In this document: piece by piece, positions 27,972 to 37,342 of the stretch | Numbering within the stretch: position 1 is the stretch's first letter | Layout: every line of letters starts with the position of its first letter | Assembly: GCF_920987055.1 (NCBI RefSeq) | Contig: NZ_CAKLBX010000001.1 | Coordinates: 1,040,501-1,104,500 of the forward strand | From: Novosphingobium sp. CECT 9465 | Lineage (GTDB): Bacteria; Pseudomonadota; Alphaproteobacteria; Sphingomonadales; Sphingomonadaceae | Length of the DNA stretch: 64,000 bases | Direction: 5' to 3' | Notes under the pieces: generated by a model | Databases searched by the model: none | Told to the model about the DNA's origin: nothing | The model's input: only the letters and a program-made list of their open reading frames with translations | Made by a program: the position numbers and the translations under genes

Positions 27972-28513
27972 TTAGGCGGCGAGCTTGCGGTGTTGCAAGC
28001 GCCGATGTTCGATGGTCTGTCGCTTGATCCTTTCGCGCTGTTTGATGATGGCTGGAGCCCTGCCGAAGTAGGCATCGGCGGGCGTCACGTTGTTCAGGCT
28101 CTCGTGGTAACGCTGGTGGTTGTAGTACTCGACGAAGGCCTCGATTTGGGCTTCGAGGTCGCCGGGCAAAAAGTAGTTTTCCAGCAGGATGCGGTTTTTC
28201 AGGGTTTGGTGCCAGCGCTCGATCTTGCCCTGGGTTTGCGGGTGCATCGGGGCACCGCGCACGTGGCTCATCTTCCGGGCCTCAATGTATTCAGCCAATT
28301 CGCCGGCGATGTAGCTGGGGCCATTATCCGACAACAGCCTGGGCTTGTGCAGCACCGTGGCGCTGTCGCAGCCCGATGCGCCAAGGGCCAGGTCGAGCGT
28401 GTCGGTCACATCCTCGGCGCGCATGTTGGTGCACAGTTTCCAGGCGATAATGTAGCGCGAGAAGTCGTCGAGCACGGTCGACAGGTACATCCAGCCCCAC
28501 CCGATGATCTTGA
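27972..28513 (-). CDS. IS3-family transposase OrfB, 3' exon, copy 2
   Basis: Same as 15495-16036 on the opposite strand. It carries the second Asp and the Glu of the DDE core and joins to 30754-31192 after intron removal. Confidence 0.9.
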
Positions 28514-30753
28514 GTGGAGTAGGAAGCGCATAAGCGCTTCCCCTCCCCGAACCGTACGTGCACCTTTCAGCGCATACGGCTCTCTATTCAACCTTGGTCC
28601 AAGGCCATGGCGACATCACGATAGCGGGAGGTGACGGTGTTTCGGAGCTCGTCCCGATAGATGTAGGGATTTCGCTCCGGATTCCGCCACCGGAACTGCA
28701 TCTTCTGGCTTGTGACCAGTCGTCGCAGCGCCTTGCCGACGGCATTGCCCTGATTGCTTCGACCGTAGACCAGCCACGTCTTCGATTGGCCGGTTTCCGG
28801 CATGCGGTACCATTTACGCATCAAAGGCTTGATACGGGACCGGTACTTCTGCGCCAACCAGTGCGCCATTTTCCAGAACACGACGGTGTCGATGCGCCGG
28901 AATGTGCGCGCCGTGAAGTCGGTGAACCTGTAGAACGCAGCCCATCCCGCCAGCTGGCGGTTCAGACCGTCGATCATGTCCACCGCGGCAACCTCATGAT
29001 TGCCGGAGAGAGCCTCGACCAATCGGCGAGCGAAGGTCTTGGCCTTCTCCTTGGGTATCGTTGAGACCACGGACATGCGTCCGCTCGATCCCCGCCTGCG
29101 GATAATCCGGTGCCCGAGGAACACGAACCCGTCGTCGACGTGGGTGATATGGCTCTTGTCCATATTCAACGTCAGCTTCAGGTCGTCTTCCAGAAAGGCC
29201 CGGCATTCCTCGCGGATGGCCTCGGCATGTGCCTTGGTGCCCTTGACGATGACAACGAAGTCATCGGCGTAACGGCAGTAGGCGACAGCAGGTTTCCATT
29301 GCCGGTTCTCGCGAACCGTGATGGGGCGCCCCTGCTGGATGCCGAAGTTCCATGCCCAGCGATCCTTTCGCGCCTTGTCGCTCAGGTATTTCGCCTCCAG
29401 CCACGCATCAAACTCATGGAGCATGATGTTGGACAGGAGCGGCGACAGCACGCCGCCTTGCGGTACACCTTCGCTTGAGGCGACGAACAGGCCACGGTCG
29501 ACGTGGCCCGCCTTCAGGAATCGCCAGAGCAGATCAACAAACCGATCATCCCGGATTCGCCGCCGAACGCAGCGAAGCAGAAGCCGGTGGTGGACCGTAT
29601 CGAAGTAGCTCGCCAGATCACCTTCGATGATCCAGCGGCCCCGCGCTCCGGCACCACTATCCTGCAACTGTATCTTCACGGTCCGGACAGCGTGATGCAC
29701 GCTGCGTTCCGGCCTGAAGCCGTAGGAGAGGCGATGGAAGTCGCTTTCCCAGATCGGCTCCATGGCCATCAGCATCGCGCGCTGGACGATGCGGTCTTTC
29801 AGGGTCGGGATACCAAGTGGTCGTTTCTTGCCATTGGCTTTCGGGATATAGATTCGCCTGACCGGCTGCGGGTGATAACTCCCCGTCAGCAAGTCCGTTC
29901 GCAGACTGGCCAGCTGTTCTGCCAGTACGGCCTGCATCCGTCGCTTGTCCATTCCGTCGATGCCCGGCGTATTGGCGCCACTCGACGCCAGCACGATCCG
30001 AGCCGCCTCGGCAAGCCACGCCCGATCGGCAATGAGCCGGAGAAGGCGATCGAACTTGCGGTTCTGGTCGCTCTCGGCCCACGTCGCGAGCTTGTGCTGC
30101 ATTTCGCTGATTATCAAAGGTCTTCACCTCGTTTGGTCAGGTAGTTTGCACTTCAAGCTGATTGAACTGTCCCCCTTCGCCATGTGACAGGCTTTCCCTG
30201 TCGCGGACTACTACGGGGACTCCGCCAGCACGGTGGACATCGGGGCCAACTCCCTTGGCATTCCATCATGCCTTCCCTCGTTCATATGCTGGACTTTCGC
30301 GCGCTGGGGAGGCTGCCGGTCGCAGTCCTTGTCCTTGCGTCCCGCAAGTCGATGCCGATGCCATGGCCTGGCTGCATTCTCTCCATGGCTCCATGCGGAC
30401 GGGCTACATTTCCGGCCACATTCGGATGTCGCCGACATACGTCTCCGGCGCCATCATCAGCATTCCGCCTGTTAAGCCGTGTAGGCGAAGGCGACATTTC
30501 AGCCCTCGGATGCGGATTAACCGGTTCGTGTTCCTCAACCTTCCAGCGCTACAGCCTCGGGGACCATCTCGGCGTAACGGCTTCGCCTCAATCCCCTTTA
30601 CCTGCGGGCTACGTCACCCTGCCAGTTGACGGCAGGTCACCGCCGCTTGGGCTCATGCCCCCTCACAGCAGAGGGCAAGGCATTCGTTCAGTTCCTCCTT
30701 TCTCCTTTGCATTCCAGTCATATGCACCCCGGACCATCCGGGACGAGGCGCAC
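28514..30753 (-). mobile_element. Group II intron inside orfB, copy 2
   Basis: 2240 bp with GTGCG 5' end and ...CTCCAC 3' end. Domain V is at 28549-28582. Same insertion point and length as in copies 1 and 3. Confidence 0.92.
28588..30117 (-). CDS. ltrA: Group II intron reverse transcriptase/maturase, copy 2
   Basis: 509 residues, the same protein as copy 1, with intact YADD and the other RT motifs. TTG start at 30117. Confidence 0.92.
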   Translation of the reverse strand: MIISEMQHKLATWAESDQNRKFDRLLRLIADRAWLAEAARIVLASSGANTPGIDGMDKRRMQAVLAEQLASLRTDLLTGSYHPQPVRRIYIPKANGKKRPLGIPTLKDRIVQRAMLMAMEPIWESDFHRLSYGFRPERSVHHAVRTVKIQLQDSGAGARGRWIIEGDLASYFDTVHHRLLLRCVRRRIRDDRFVDLLWRFLKAGHVDRGLFVASSEGVPQGGVLSPLLSNIMLHEFDAWLEAKYLSDKARKDRWAWNFGIQQGRPITVRENRQWKPAVAYCRYADDFVVIVKGTKAHAEAIREECRAFLEDDLKLTLNMDKSHITHVDDGFVFLGHRIIRRRGSSGRMSVVSTIPKEKAKTFARRLVEALSGNHEVAAVDMIDGLNRQLAGWAAFYRFTDFTARTFRRIDTVVFWKMAHWLAQKYRSRIKPLMRKWYRMPETGQSKTWLVYGRSNQGNAVGKALRRLVTSQKMQFRWRNPERNPYIYRDELRNTVTSRYRDVAMALDQG

Positions 30754-31192
30754 AGTAGGTAAAATCAGTCTGCCACATCTCGTTTACCCGCGTGGTCTTG
30801 GTGTGGAACTGATCGGCGGCCTTGATCACGACATAGGCCGGGCTGGTGATCAGATCGTGGGCCTTCAACAGACGGTAAACCGTGGCTTCCGACACGAAGT
30901 AGCGCCTCTCATCGGTAAAACGCACCGCCAGTTCCCGGGGGCTTAGCTCGGACTGCCCCAGCGCCAGCTCGATGATCTGATCATGGATGTCAGGCGGGAT
31001 CCGGTTCCACACCCGGCTCGGTGTCGATGGCCGATCCTCCAGCGCCTCCGGGCCGCCTTCGAGGAACCGGTCGTACCAGCGGTAGAAGGTCCGACGGGCA
31101 ATGCCGAGCTCGTCCAACGTGTGCTTGGCTGGTAGGTGCGATTGCTCGACGATCCGGATGATCTCGAGCTTCTCCGATGCTGGATACCTCAT
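30754..31192 (-). CDS. IS3-family transposase OrfB, 5' exon, copy 2
   Basis: Same as 12816-13254: ATGA overlap with orfA, ends at WQTDFTY before the intron. Confidence 0.88.
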
Positions 31193-31575
31193 TCGTCGTC
31201 GCCCCCATCCGCGATCATACTTTTTTTGAGCAGACGGTTTTCGAGCGTCAGGTCGGCAACGCATTCCTTCAGGGCACGGGCTTCGCGGCGCAGGTCCTGC
31301 ACCTCGCCGGTGGTTGCGGCACGGGCAGTGTCGCCAGCCAGGCGACGCTTGCCCGCTTCCATGAACTCCTTCGACCAGGTGTAATACAGGCTTTGGGCGA
31401 TGCCTTCCTTGCGGCACAGCTCGGCAATGCTGTCCTCGCCGCGCAGGCCATCCAGCACGATCCTGATCTTGTCTTCGGCCGAGAAGTGCCGACGGGTCTG
31501 CCGCCGGATGCCCTTCACCACCCGCTCGGCAGGGGCCTTCATCGGCGATTTTTTTAAGGAGTGTTGGGGCTTCAT
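31189..31575 (-). CDS. IS3-family transposase OrfA, copy 2
   Basis: 128 residues, identical to the other copies except VKGIRRQ instead of VKDIRRQ. It keeps the A7 frameshift site and the inverted repeat around the start codon. Confidence 0.92.
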   Translation of the reverse strand: MKPQHSLKKSPMKAPAERVVKGIRRQTRRHFSAEDKIRIVLDGLRGEDSIAELCRKEGIAQSLYYTWSKEFMEAGKRRLAGDTARAATTGEVQDLRREARALKECVADLTLENRLLKKSMIADGGDDE

Positions 31576-31660
31576 CTTCGTTCCTTCGTCACTACGACGA
31601 AGCCCCAACACTCCTTAAATCACAACCTCAAATCTGTGCCATTGGTGCTGACGGGGAACA

Positions 31661-32410
31661 ACCGACGCGCAGCGCGAAGCCATCCGCGCCGCGGTCCTCA
31701 AATACAAGGTGATCTTCTTTCGGGACCAGCCGCTGACCAGCGAGCAGCATGCGGCGTTCGCCGGGCAATTCGGCCCGCTCTACACGCACCCCACCACAAA
31801 GCACGACAGCAAGCTTCCACCCGCTCATGCCATCGCTGCGGCAGACGACCGCGAATACGGCGAACGCTTCAAGGCGGTTCTGGACTCCGGCGATGCTTAC
31901 CACACCGACACGAGTTGGCGTCTGGTGCCGACATGGGGTGCCGTGCTGCGCGACGTCACGCTCCCCGAGATCGGTGGCGACACGGTCTGGGTTGACGCAA
32001 ACCTTGCCTACGAGGCGCTGCCCGATGATCTGAAGACGCGCCTCGAAGGCTTGCATGTCACTCACAACTTCCTTGGCGCACTGAAGGCTGCCGGGCACGA
32101 ATATCCGATCGTTGCGCACCCGATCGTGCGTACCCATCGTGAGACAGGGAAGAAGATCCTGTGGGTTAACTTCTCACAGCAACCGCAGATCCTGAGCCTC
32201 GAACTCGCCGAAAGCCGCGCACTGCTCGATGAGATCCTGCGCCAGTACAAGCGCCCTGAATTGCAGGTGCGCTTTTCGTGGCGCAAGAACTCGGTGGCAT
32301 TCTGGGACAATCGTGCTGCAGTGCATTACGCGGTGCGCAACTACGGCATTTTCCCGCGTGAACTTTCACGCATTCTGATCGCAGATGAGCCGTTGTGGGC
32401 GGACCTCTGA
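31661..32410 (+). pseudogene. tauD: tauD-type Fe(II)/2-oxoglutarate dioxygenase, 5' end removed by IS copy 2
   Basis: The frame is open from the first base after the IS (TDAQREAIRAAVLKYKVIFFRDQPL) to TGA 32410. The native start and roughly the first 40-50 residues are missing. The iron ligands remain: H-x-D in AYHTDTSW and the distal His in AAVHYAVRNYG, plus an Arg near the C-terminus for 2-oxoglutarate. TauD/TfdA enzymes release sulfite from taurine or other alkyl sulfonates or sulfates. Two bases after its stop begins a sulfonate-type binding protein, so this was a sulfur-scavenging operon. An internal GTG/ATC region could restart translation, but the gene is most likely dead. Confidence 0.85.
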
Positions 32411-32412
32411 CC

Positions 32413-33053
32413 ATGCTGTCCAGACGTCACGCCATCCTGACGTCGGGCGCCTTCCTCGCTCTTGCTGCTTGCGGCAAGGGCGGGGGAGGTGCCTCAACCT
32501 TGCGCGTAGGCAGTCAGAAGGGCGGCACCAAGGCCGTGCTTCTGGCTTCCGGTGCGCTGGAGGGCGCAGCCTATGCCATCGAATGGTCAGATTTCCCCGC
32601 CGCTCAGAACCTGCTCGAAGCTCTGGCCAGCGATGCGGTAGACGTTGGCCTGGTGGGCGATGCGCCATATCAGTTCGCCTATCAAAGCGGCTCGCCCGCA
32701 CGGGCCGTAGCAGCACTGAAAGCGGAGGCGCGCGAGCCGGGTGCCCTTGCCATCGTCGTTGAAGCGCGATCCCCAGTTCGCACCGTGCGCGACCTTGCAG
32801 GCAAGCGTATTGCCACTACGCGCGGGTCAATCGGTCACTTCCTTGTCTTGAGTGCGCTCAATGACGCAGGCTTAGCACCCGATGCCGTGAAGTTGACCTT
32901 CCTCAGCCCGAGCGATTCCCGCGCCGCGCTCCAAAGCGGCGCGATAGACGCCTGGTCGACATGGACGCCTTACACAGCCGCGGCTCTTGCTGAAGGCGCG
33001 CGCATTGTGGTGGACGGCAGGGCCTATTCCGAAGGCGTGGCATTCGACGTGGC
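32413..33053 (+). pseudogene. ABC transporter sulfonate-type substrate-binding lipoprotein, 3' end removed by IS copy 3
   Basis: 213 native codons from ATG 32413, two bases after the tauD stop. Residues 1-20 form a lipoprotein signal (SGAFLALAACGKG, lipobox LAAC). The mature part has SsuA/TauA-like features (LRVGSQKGGTKAVLLASGALEG; DVGLVGDAPYQFAYQSG; RDLAGKRIATTRGSIGHFLV; GAIDAWSTWTPY). The frame passes into the IS end at 33054 and on into IS sequence, so about 80-100 C-terminal residues of the binding protein are lost. The permease and ATPase genes expected after it are absent. Confidence 0.85.
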
Positions 33054-33127
33054 TGTCCGTCGTCAGAACATTCGGCACAACTCGCGGCGTAAATTAGCGG
33101 AGTGCGGACCTCGTCTGGGGGTTGATG

Positions 33128-33669
33128 TTAGGCGGCGAGCTTGCGGTGTTGCAAGCGCCGATGTTCGATGGTCTGTCGCTTGATCCTTTCGCGCTGTTTG
33201 ATGATGGCTGGAGCCCTGCCGAAGTAGGCATCGGCGGGCGTCACGTTGTTCAGGCTCTCGTGGTAACGCTGGTGGTTGTAGTACTCGACGAAGGCCTCGA
33301 TTTGGGCTTCGAGGTCGCCGGGCAAAAAGTAGTTTTCCAGCAGGATGCGGTTTTTCAGGGTTTGGTGCCAGCGCTCGATCTTGCCCTGGGTTTGCGGGTG
33401 CATCGGGGCACCGCGCACGTGGCTCATCTTCCGGGCCTCAATGTATTCAGCCAATTCGCCGGCGATGTAGCTGGGGCCATTATCCGACAACAGCCTGGGC
33501 TTGTGCAGCACCGTGGCGCTGTCGCAGCCCGATGCGCCAAGGGCCAGGTCGAGCGTGTCGGTCACATCCTCGGCGCGCATGTTGGTGCACAGTTTCCAGG
33601 CGATAATGTAGCGCGAGAAGTCGTCGAGCACGGTCGACAGGTACATCCAGCCCCACCCGATGATCTTGA
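33128..33669 (-). CDS. IS3-family transposase OrfB, 3' exon, copy 3
   Basis: Same as 15495-16036; joins to 35910-36348 when the intron is spliced out. Confidence 0.9.
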
Positions 33670-35909
33670 GTGGAGTAGGAAGCGCATAAGCGCTTCCCCT
33701 CCCCGAACCGTACGTGCACCTTTCAGCGCATACGGCTCTCTATTCAACCTTGGTCCAAGGCCATGGCGACATCACGATAGCGGGAGGTGACGGTGTTTCG
33801 GAGCTCGTCCCGATAGATGTAGGGATTTCGCTCCGGATTCCGCCACCGGAACTGCATCTTCTGGCTTGTGACCAGTCGTCGCAGCGCCTTGCCGACGGCA
33901 TTGCCCTGATTGCTTCGACCGTAGACCAGCCACGTCTTCGATTGGCCGGTTTCCGGCATGCGGTACCATTTACGCATCAAAGGCTTGATACGGGACCGGT
34001 ACTTCTGCGCCAACCAGTGCGCCATTTTCCAGAACACGACGGTGTCGATGCGCCGGAATGTGCGCGCCGTGAAGTCGGTGAACCTGTAGAACGCAGCCCA
34101 TCCCGCCAGCTGGCGGTTCAGACCGTCGATCATGTCCACCGCGGCAACCTCATGATTGCCGGAGAGAGCCTCGACCAATCGGCGAGCGAAGGTCTTGGCC
34201 TTCTCCTTGGGTATCGTTGAGACCACGGACATGCGTCCGCTCGATCCCCGCCTGCGGATAATCCGGTGCCCGAGGAACACGAACCCGTCGTCGACGTGGG
34301 TGATATGGCTCTTGTCCATATTCAACGTCAGCTTCAGGTCGTCTTCCAGAAAGGCCCGGCATTCCTCGCGGATGGCCTCGGCATGTGCCTTGGTGCCCTT
34401 GACGATGACAACGAAGTCATCGGCGTAACGGCAGTAGGCGACAGCAGGTTTCCATTGCCGGTTCTCGCGAACCGTGATGGGGCGCCCCTGCTGGATGCCG
34501 AAGTTCCATGCCCAGCGATCCTTTCGCGCCTTGTCGCTCAGGTATTTCGCCTCCAGCCACGCATCAAACTCATGGAGCATGATGTTGGACAGGAGCGGCG
34601 ACAGCACGCCGCCTTGCGGTACACCTTCGCTTGAGGCGACGAACAGGCCACGGTCGACGTGGCCCGCCTTCAGGAATCGCCAGAGCAGATCAACAAACCG
34701 ATCATCCCGGATTCGCCGCCGAACGCAGCGAAGCAGAAGCCGGTGGTGGACCGTATCGAAGTAGCTCGCCAGATCACCTTCGATGATCCAGCGGCCCCGC
34801 GCTCCGGCACCACTATCCTGCAACTGTATCTTCACGGTCCGGACAGCGTGATGCACGCTGCGTTCCGGCCTGAAGCCGTAGGAGAGGCGATGGAAGTCGC
34901 TTTCCCAGATCGGCTCCATGGCCATCAGCATCGCGCGCTGGACGATGCGGTCTTTCAGGGTCGGGATACCAAGTGGTCGTTTCTTGCCATTGGCTTTCGG
35001 GATATAGATTCGCCTGACCGGCTGCGGGTGATAACTCCCCGTCAGCAAGTCCGTTCGCAGACTGGCCAGCTGTTCTGCCAGTACGGCCTGCATCCGTCGC
35101 TTGTCCATTCCGTCGATGCCCGGCGTATTGGCGCCACTCGACGCCAGCACGATCCGAGCCGCCTCGGCAAGCCACGCCCGATCGGCAATGAGCCGGAGAA
35201 GGCGATCGAACTTGCGGTTCTGGTCGCTCTCGGCCCACGTCGCGAGCTTGTGCTGCATTTCGCTGATTATCAAAGGTCTTCACCTCGTTTGGTCAGGTAG
35301 TTTGCACTTCAAGCTGATTGAACTGTCCCCCTTCGCCATGTGACAGGCTTTCCCTGTCGCGGACTACTACGGGGACTCCGCCAGCACGGTGGACATCGGG
35401 GCCAACTCCCTTGGCATTCCATCATGCCTTCCCTCGTTCATATGCTGGACTTTCGCGCGCTGGGGAGGCTGCCGGTCGCAGTCCTTGTCCTTGCGTCCCG
35501 CAAGTCGATGCCGATGCCATGGCCTGGCTGCATTCTCTCCATGGCTCCATGCGGACGGGCTACATTTCCGGCCACATTCGGATGTCGCCGACATACGTCT
35601 CCGGCGCCATCATCAGCATTCCGCCTGTTAAGCCGTGTAGGCGAAGGCGACATTTCAGCCCTCGGATGCGGATTAACCGGTTCGTGTTCCTCAACCTTCC
35701 AGCGCTACAGCCTCGGGGACCATCTCGGCGTAACGGCTTCGCCTCAATCCCCTTTACCTGCGGGCTACGTCACCCTGCCAGTTGACGGCAGGTCACCGCC
35801 GCTTGGGCTCATGCCCCCTCACAGCAGAGGGCAAGGCATTCGTTCAGTTCCTCCTTTCTCCTTTGCATTCCAGTCATATGCACCCCGGACCATCCGGGAC
35901 GAGGCGCAC
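33670..35909 (-). mobile_element. Group II intron inside orfB, copy 3
   Basis: 2240 bp with the same boundaries and domain V (33705-33738) as the other copies. Confidence 0.92.
33744..35273 (-). CDS. ltrA: Group II intron reverse transcriptase/maturase, copy 3
   Basis: 509 residues, same sequence as copies 1 and 2, YADD intact, TTG start at 35273. Confidence 0.92.
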   Translation of the reverse strand: MIISEMQHKLATWAESDQNRKFDRLLRLIADRAWLAEAARIVLASSGANTPGIDGMDKRRMQAVLAEQLASLRTDLLTGSYHPQPVRRIYIPKANGKKRPLGIPTLKDRIVQRAMLMAMEPIWESDFHRLSYGFRPERSVHHAVRTVKIQLQDSGAGARGRWIIEGDLASYFDTVHHRLLLRCVRRRIRDDRFVDLLWRFLKAGHVDRGLFVASSEGVPQGGVLSPLLSNIMLHEFDAWLEAKYLSDKARKDRWAWNFGIQQGRPITVRENRQWKPAVAYCRYADDFVVIVKGTKAHAEAIREECRAFLEDDLKLTLNMDKSHITHVDDGFVFLGHRIIRRRGSSGRMSVVSTIPKEKAKTFARRLVEALSGNHEVAAVDMIDGLNRQLAGWAAFYRFTDFTARTFRRIDTVVFWKMAHWLAQKYRSRIKPLMRKWYRMPETGQSKTWLVYGRSNQGNAVGKALRRLVTSQKMQFRWRNPERNPYIYRDELRNTVTSRYRDVAMALDQG

Positions 35910-36348
35910 AGTAGGTAAAATCAGTCTGCCACATCTCGTTTACCCGCGTGGTCTTGGTGTGGAACTGATCGGCGGCCTTGATCACGACATAGGCCGGGCT
36001 GGTGATCAGATCGTGGGCCTTCAACAGACGGTAAACCGTGGCTTCCGACACGAAGTAGCGCCTCTCATCGGTAAAACGCACCGCCAGTTCCCGGGGGCTT
36101 AGCTCGGACTGCCCCAGCGCCAGCTCGATGATCTGATCATGGATGTCAGGCGGGATCCGGTTCCACACCCGGCTCGGTGTCGATGGCCGATCCTCCAGCG
36201 CCTCCGGGCCGCCTTCGAGGAACCGGTCGTACCAGCGGTAGAAGGTCCGACGGGCAATGCCGAGCTCGTCCAACGTGTGCTTGGCTGGTAGGTGCGATTG
36301 CTCGACGATCCGGATGATCTCGAGCTTCTCCGATGCTGGATACCTCAT
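35910..36348 (-). CDS. IS3-family transposase OrfB, 5' exon, copy 3
   Basis: Same as 12816-13254; ends at WQTDFTY before the intron. Confidence 0.88.
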
Positions 36349-36731
36349 TCGTCGTCGCCCCCATCCGCGATCATACTTTTTTTGAGCAGACGGTTTTCGA
36401 GCGTCAGGTCGGCAACGCATTCCTTCAGGGCACGGGCTTCGCGGCGCAGGTCCTGCACCTCGCCGGTGGTTGCGGCACGGGCAGTGTCGCCAGCCAGGCG
36501 ACGCTTGCCCGCTTCCATGAACTCCTTCGACCAGGTGTAATACAGGCTTTGGGCGATGCCTTCCTTGCGGCACAGCTCGGCAATGCTGTCCTCGCCGCGC
36601 AGGCCATCCAGCACGATCCTGATCTTGTCTTCGGCCGAGAAGTGCCGACGGGTCTGCCGCCGGATGTCCTTCACCACCCGCTCGGCAGGGGCCTTCATCG
36701 GCGATTTTTTTAAGGAGTGTTGGGGCTTCAT
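36345..36731 (-). CDS. IS3-family transposase OrfA, copy 3
   Basis: 128 residues, same as copy 1 (VKDIRRQ). The inverted repeat around the start and the A7 frameshift site are kept. Confidence 0.92.
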   Translation of the reverse strand: MKPQHSLKKSPMKAPAERVVKDIRRQTRRHFSAEDKIRIVLDGLRGEDSIAELCRKEGIAQSLYYTWSKEFMEAGKRRLAGDTARAATTGEVQDLRREARALKECVADLTLENRLLKKSMIADGGDDE

Positions 36732-36873
36732 CTTCGTTCCTTCGTCACTACGACGAAGCCCCAACACTCCTTAAATCACAACCTCAAATCTGTGCCATTG
36801 GTGCTGACGGGGAACATTTGTGCTATTTTGTTCCCCGTTTGATCTTATGCTTCCGTATGCCTCCAGAGTAAAG

Positions 36874-36914
36874 TGGGGGCATTTTGGGGGCAGTGAAATC
36901 GAGATTTGGGGGCA
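36874..36914 (+). repeat. Three TGGGGGCA repeats before an integrase start, possible arm sites
   Basis: TGGGGGCA occurs at 36874-36881, 36885-36892 and 36907-36914, directly upstream of the integrase fragment's ATG at 36918. Clustered short direct repeats beside an integrase gene are typical of integrase arm-type or directionality-factor sites. Confidence 0.5.
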
Positions 36915-36917
36915 TTT

Positions 36918-37082
36918 ATGCTCAACGACATGACTGTCCGTAACGCCAAGGCGAAAGACCGTGATTACAAGCTCTCGGACTCGGAAGGGCTTCACCTCTT
37001 CATAGCGAAGTCCGGGCACAAAAGCTGGCGTTTCAAGTATCGCTTCGCTGGCAAAGAACGCAGACTGGTTTTCGGCTCCTAA
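36918..37082 (+). pseudogene. Tyrosine integrase N-terminal fragment (DUF4102 type)
   Basis: 54 codons from ATG 36918: MLNDMTVRNAKAKDRDYKLSD...GLHLFIAKSGHKSWRFKYRFAGKERRLVFGS, then TAA. This is the N-terminal arm-binding domain of P4/prophage-type integrases, which are normally near 400 residues. The catalytic domain is absent. The break falls at about 37075-37085, where the sequence switches to a reversed, likewise truncated gene. Confidence 0.85.
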
Positions 37083-37342
37083 CGAACTCACTGAGGATGC
37101 CCACGACGCTCCGGTTAGCAGTCTTTGCGTACTCAACCTTGTCCATCCGCCAGACTTCCTGAGCGATGAATTCGGGCGGCACTCCGTGCTCTTTCAAGAC
37201 GAGCGCTAGCTGGCCTGGGTACCGTCGAGCGAGCGTGGCCGCCGGGGCCAGCGGCATGAGCACCGGAAGCAGCGTGCGTTCGGAAACCAGCAAAGCGACT
37301 TGCGGCTTCCAGAACAGGACGGTGGCAAACCAGTTGCCTAGA
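37083..37342 (-). pseudogene. DUF6933-like gene fragment, both ends missing
   Basis: On the minus strand the frame reads LGNWFATVLFWKPQVALLVSERTLLPVLMPLAPAATLARRYP...EYAKTANRSVVGILSEF, which resembles a small conserved protein (DUF6933, from memory). The 5' end is cut by the IS481-type element at 37342, and the 3' end is cut at the junction with the integrase fragment. Function unknown; certainly not intact. Confidence 0.6.

Larger units (their letters stand above)
27898..31660 (-). mobile_element. IS3-family element carrying a group II intron, copy 2
   Basis: 3763 bp, inverted relative to copy 1, same ends and same intron position. At least one base differs: C at 31511 where the equivalent base in copy 3 (36667) is T, changing OrfA Asp to Gly. 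The outer bases (left GGG, right ACC) do not form a target duplication. Its left-end side cuts tauD. With copy 1 it brackets the CBASS island as an inverted pair; with copy 3 it brackets the tauD fragment as a direct pair. Confidence 0.95.
33054..36816 (-). mobile_element. IS3-family element carrying a group II intron, copy 3
   Basis: 3763 bp, same orientation as copy 2, with the same ends, intron site and gene content. Outer bases (left GGC, right TTT) give no target duplication. One end cuts the binding-protein gene; the other abuts an integrase-type region at 36817. Confidence 0.95.

Noticed and set aside
32395..32412. Earlier ATG (32395) for the binding-protein gene
   Set aside because: It would lie inside the tauD end and spoil the lipoprotein signal; ATG 32413 gives a clean signal peptide.
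27898..36816. Composite transposon made by IS copies 2 and 3
   Set aside because: The cargo genes are both truncated by the IS ends and there is no outer target duplication, so insertion into and deletion within a sulfonate operon is a simpler reading.
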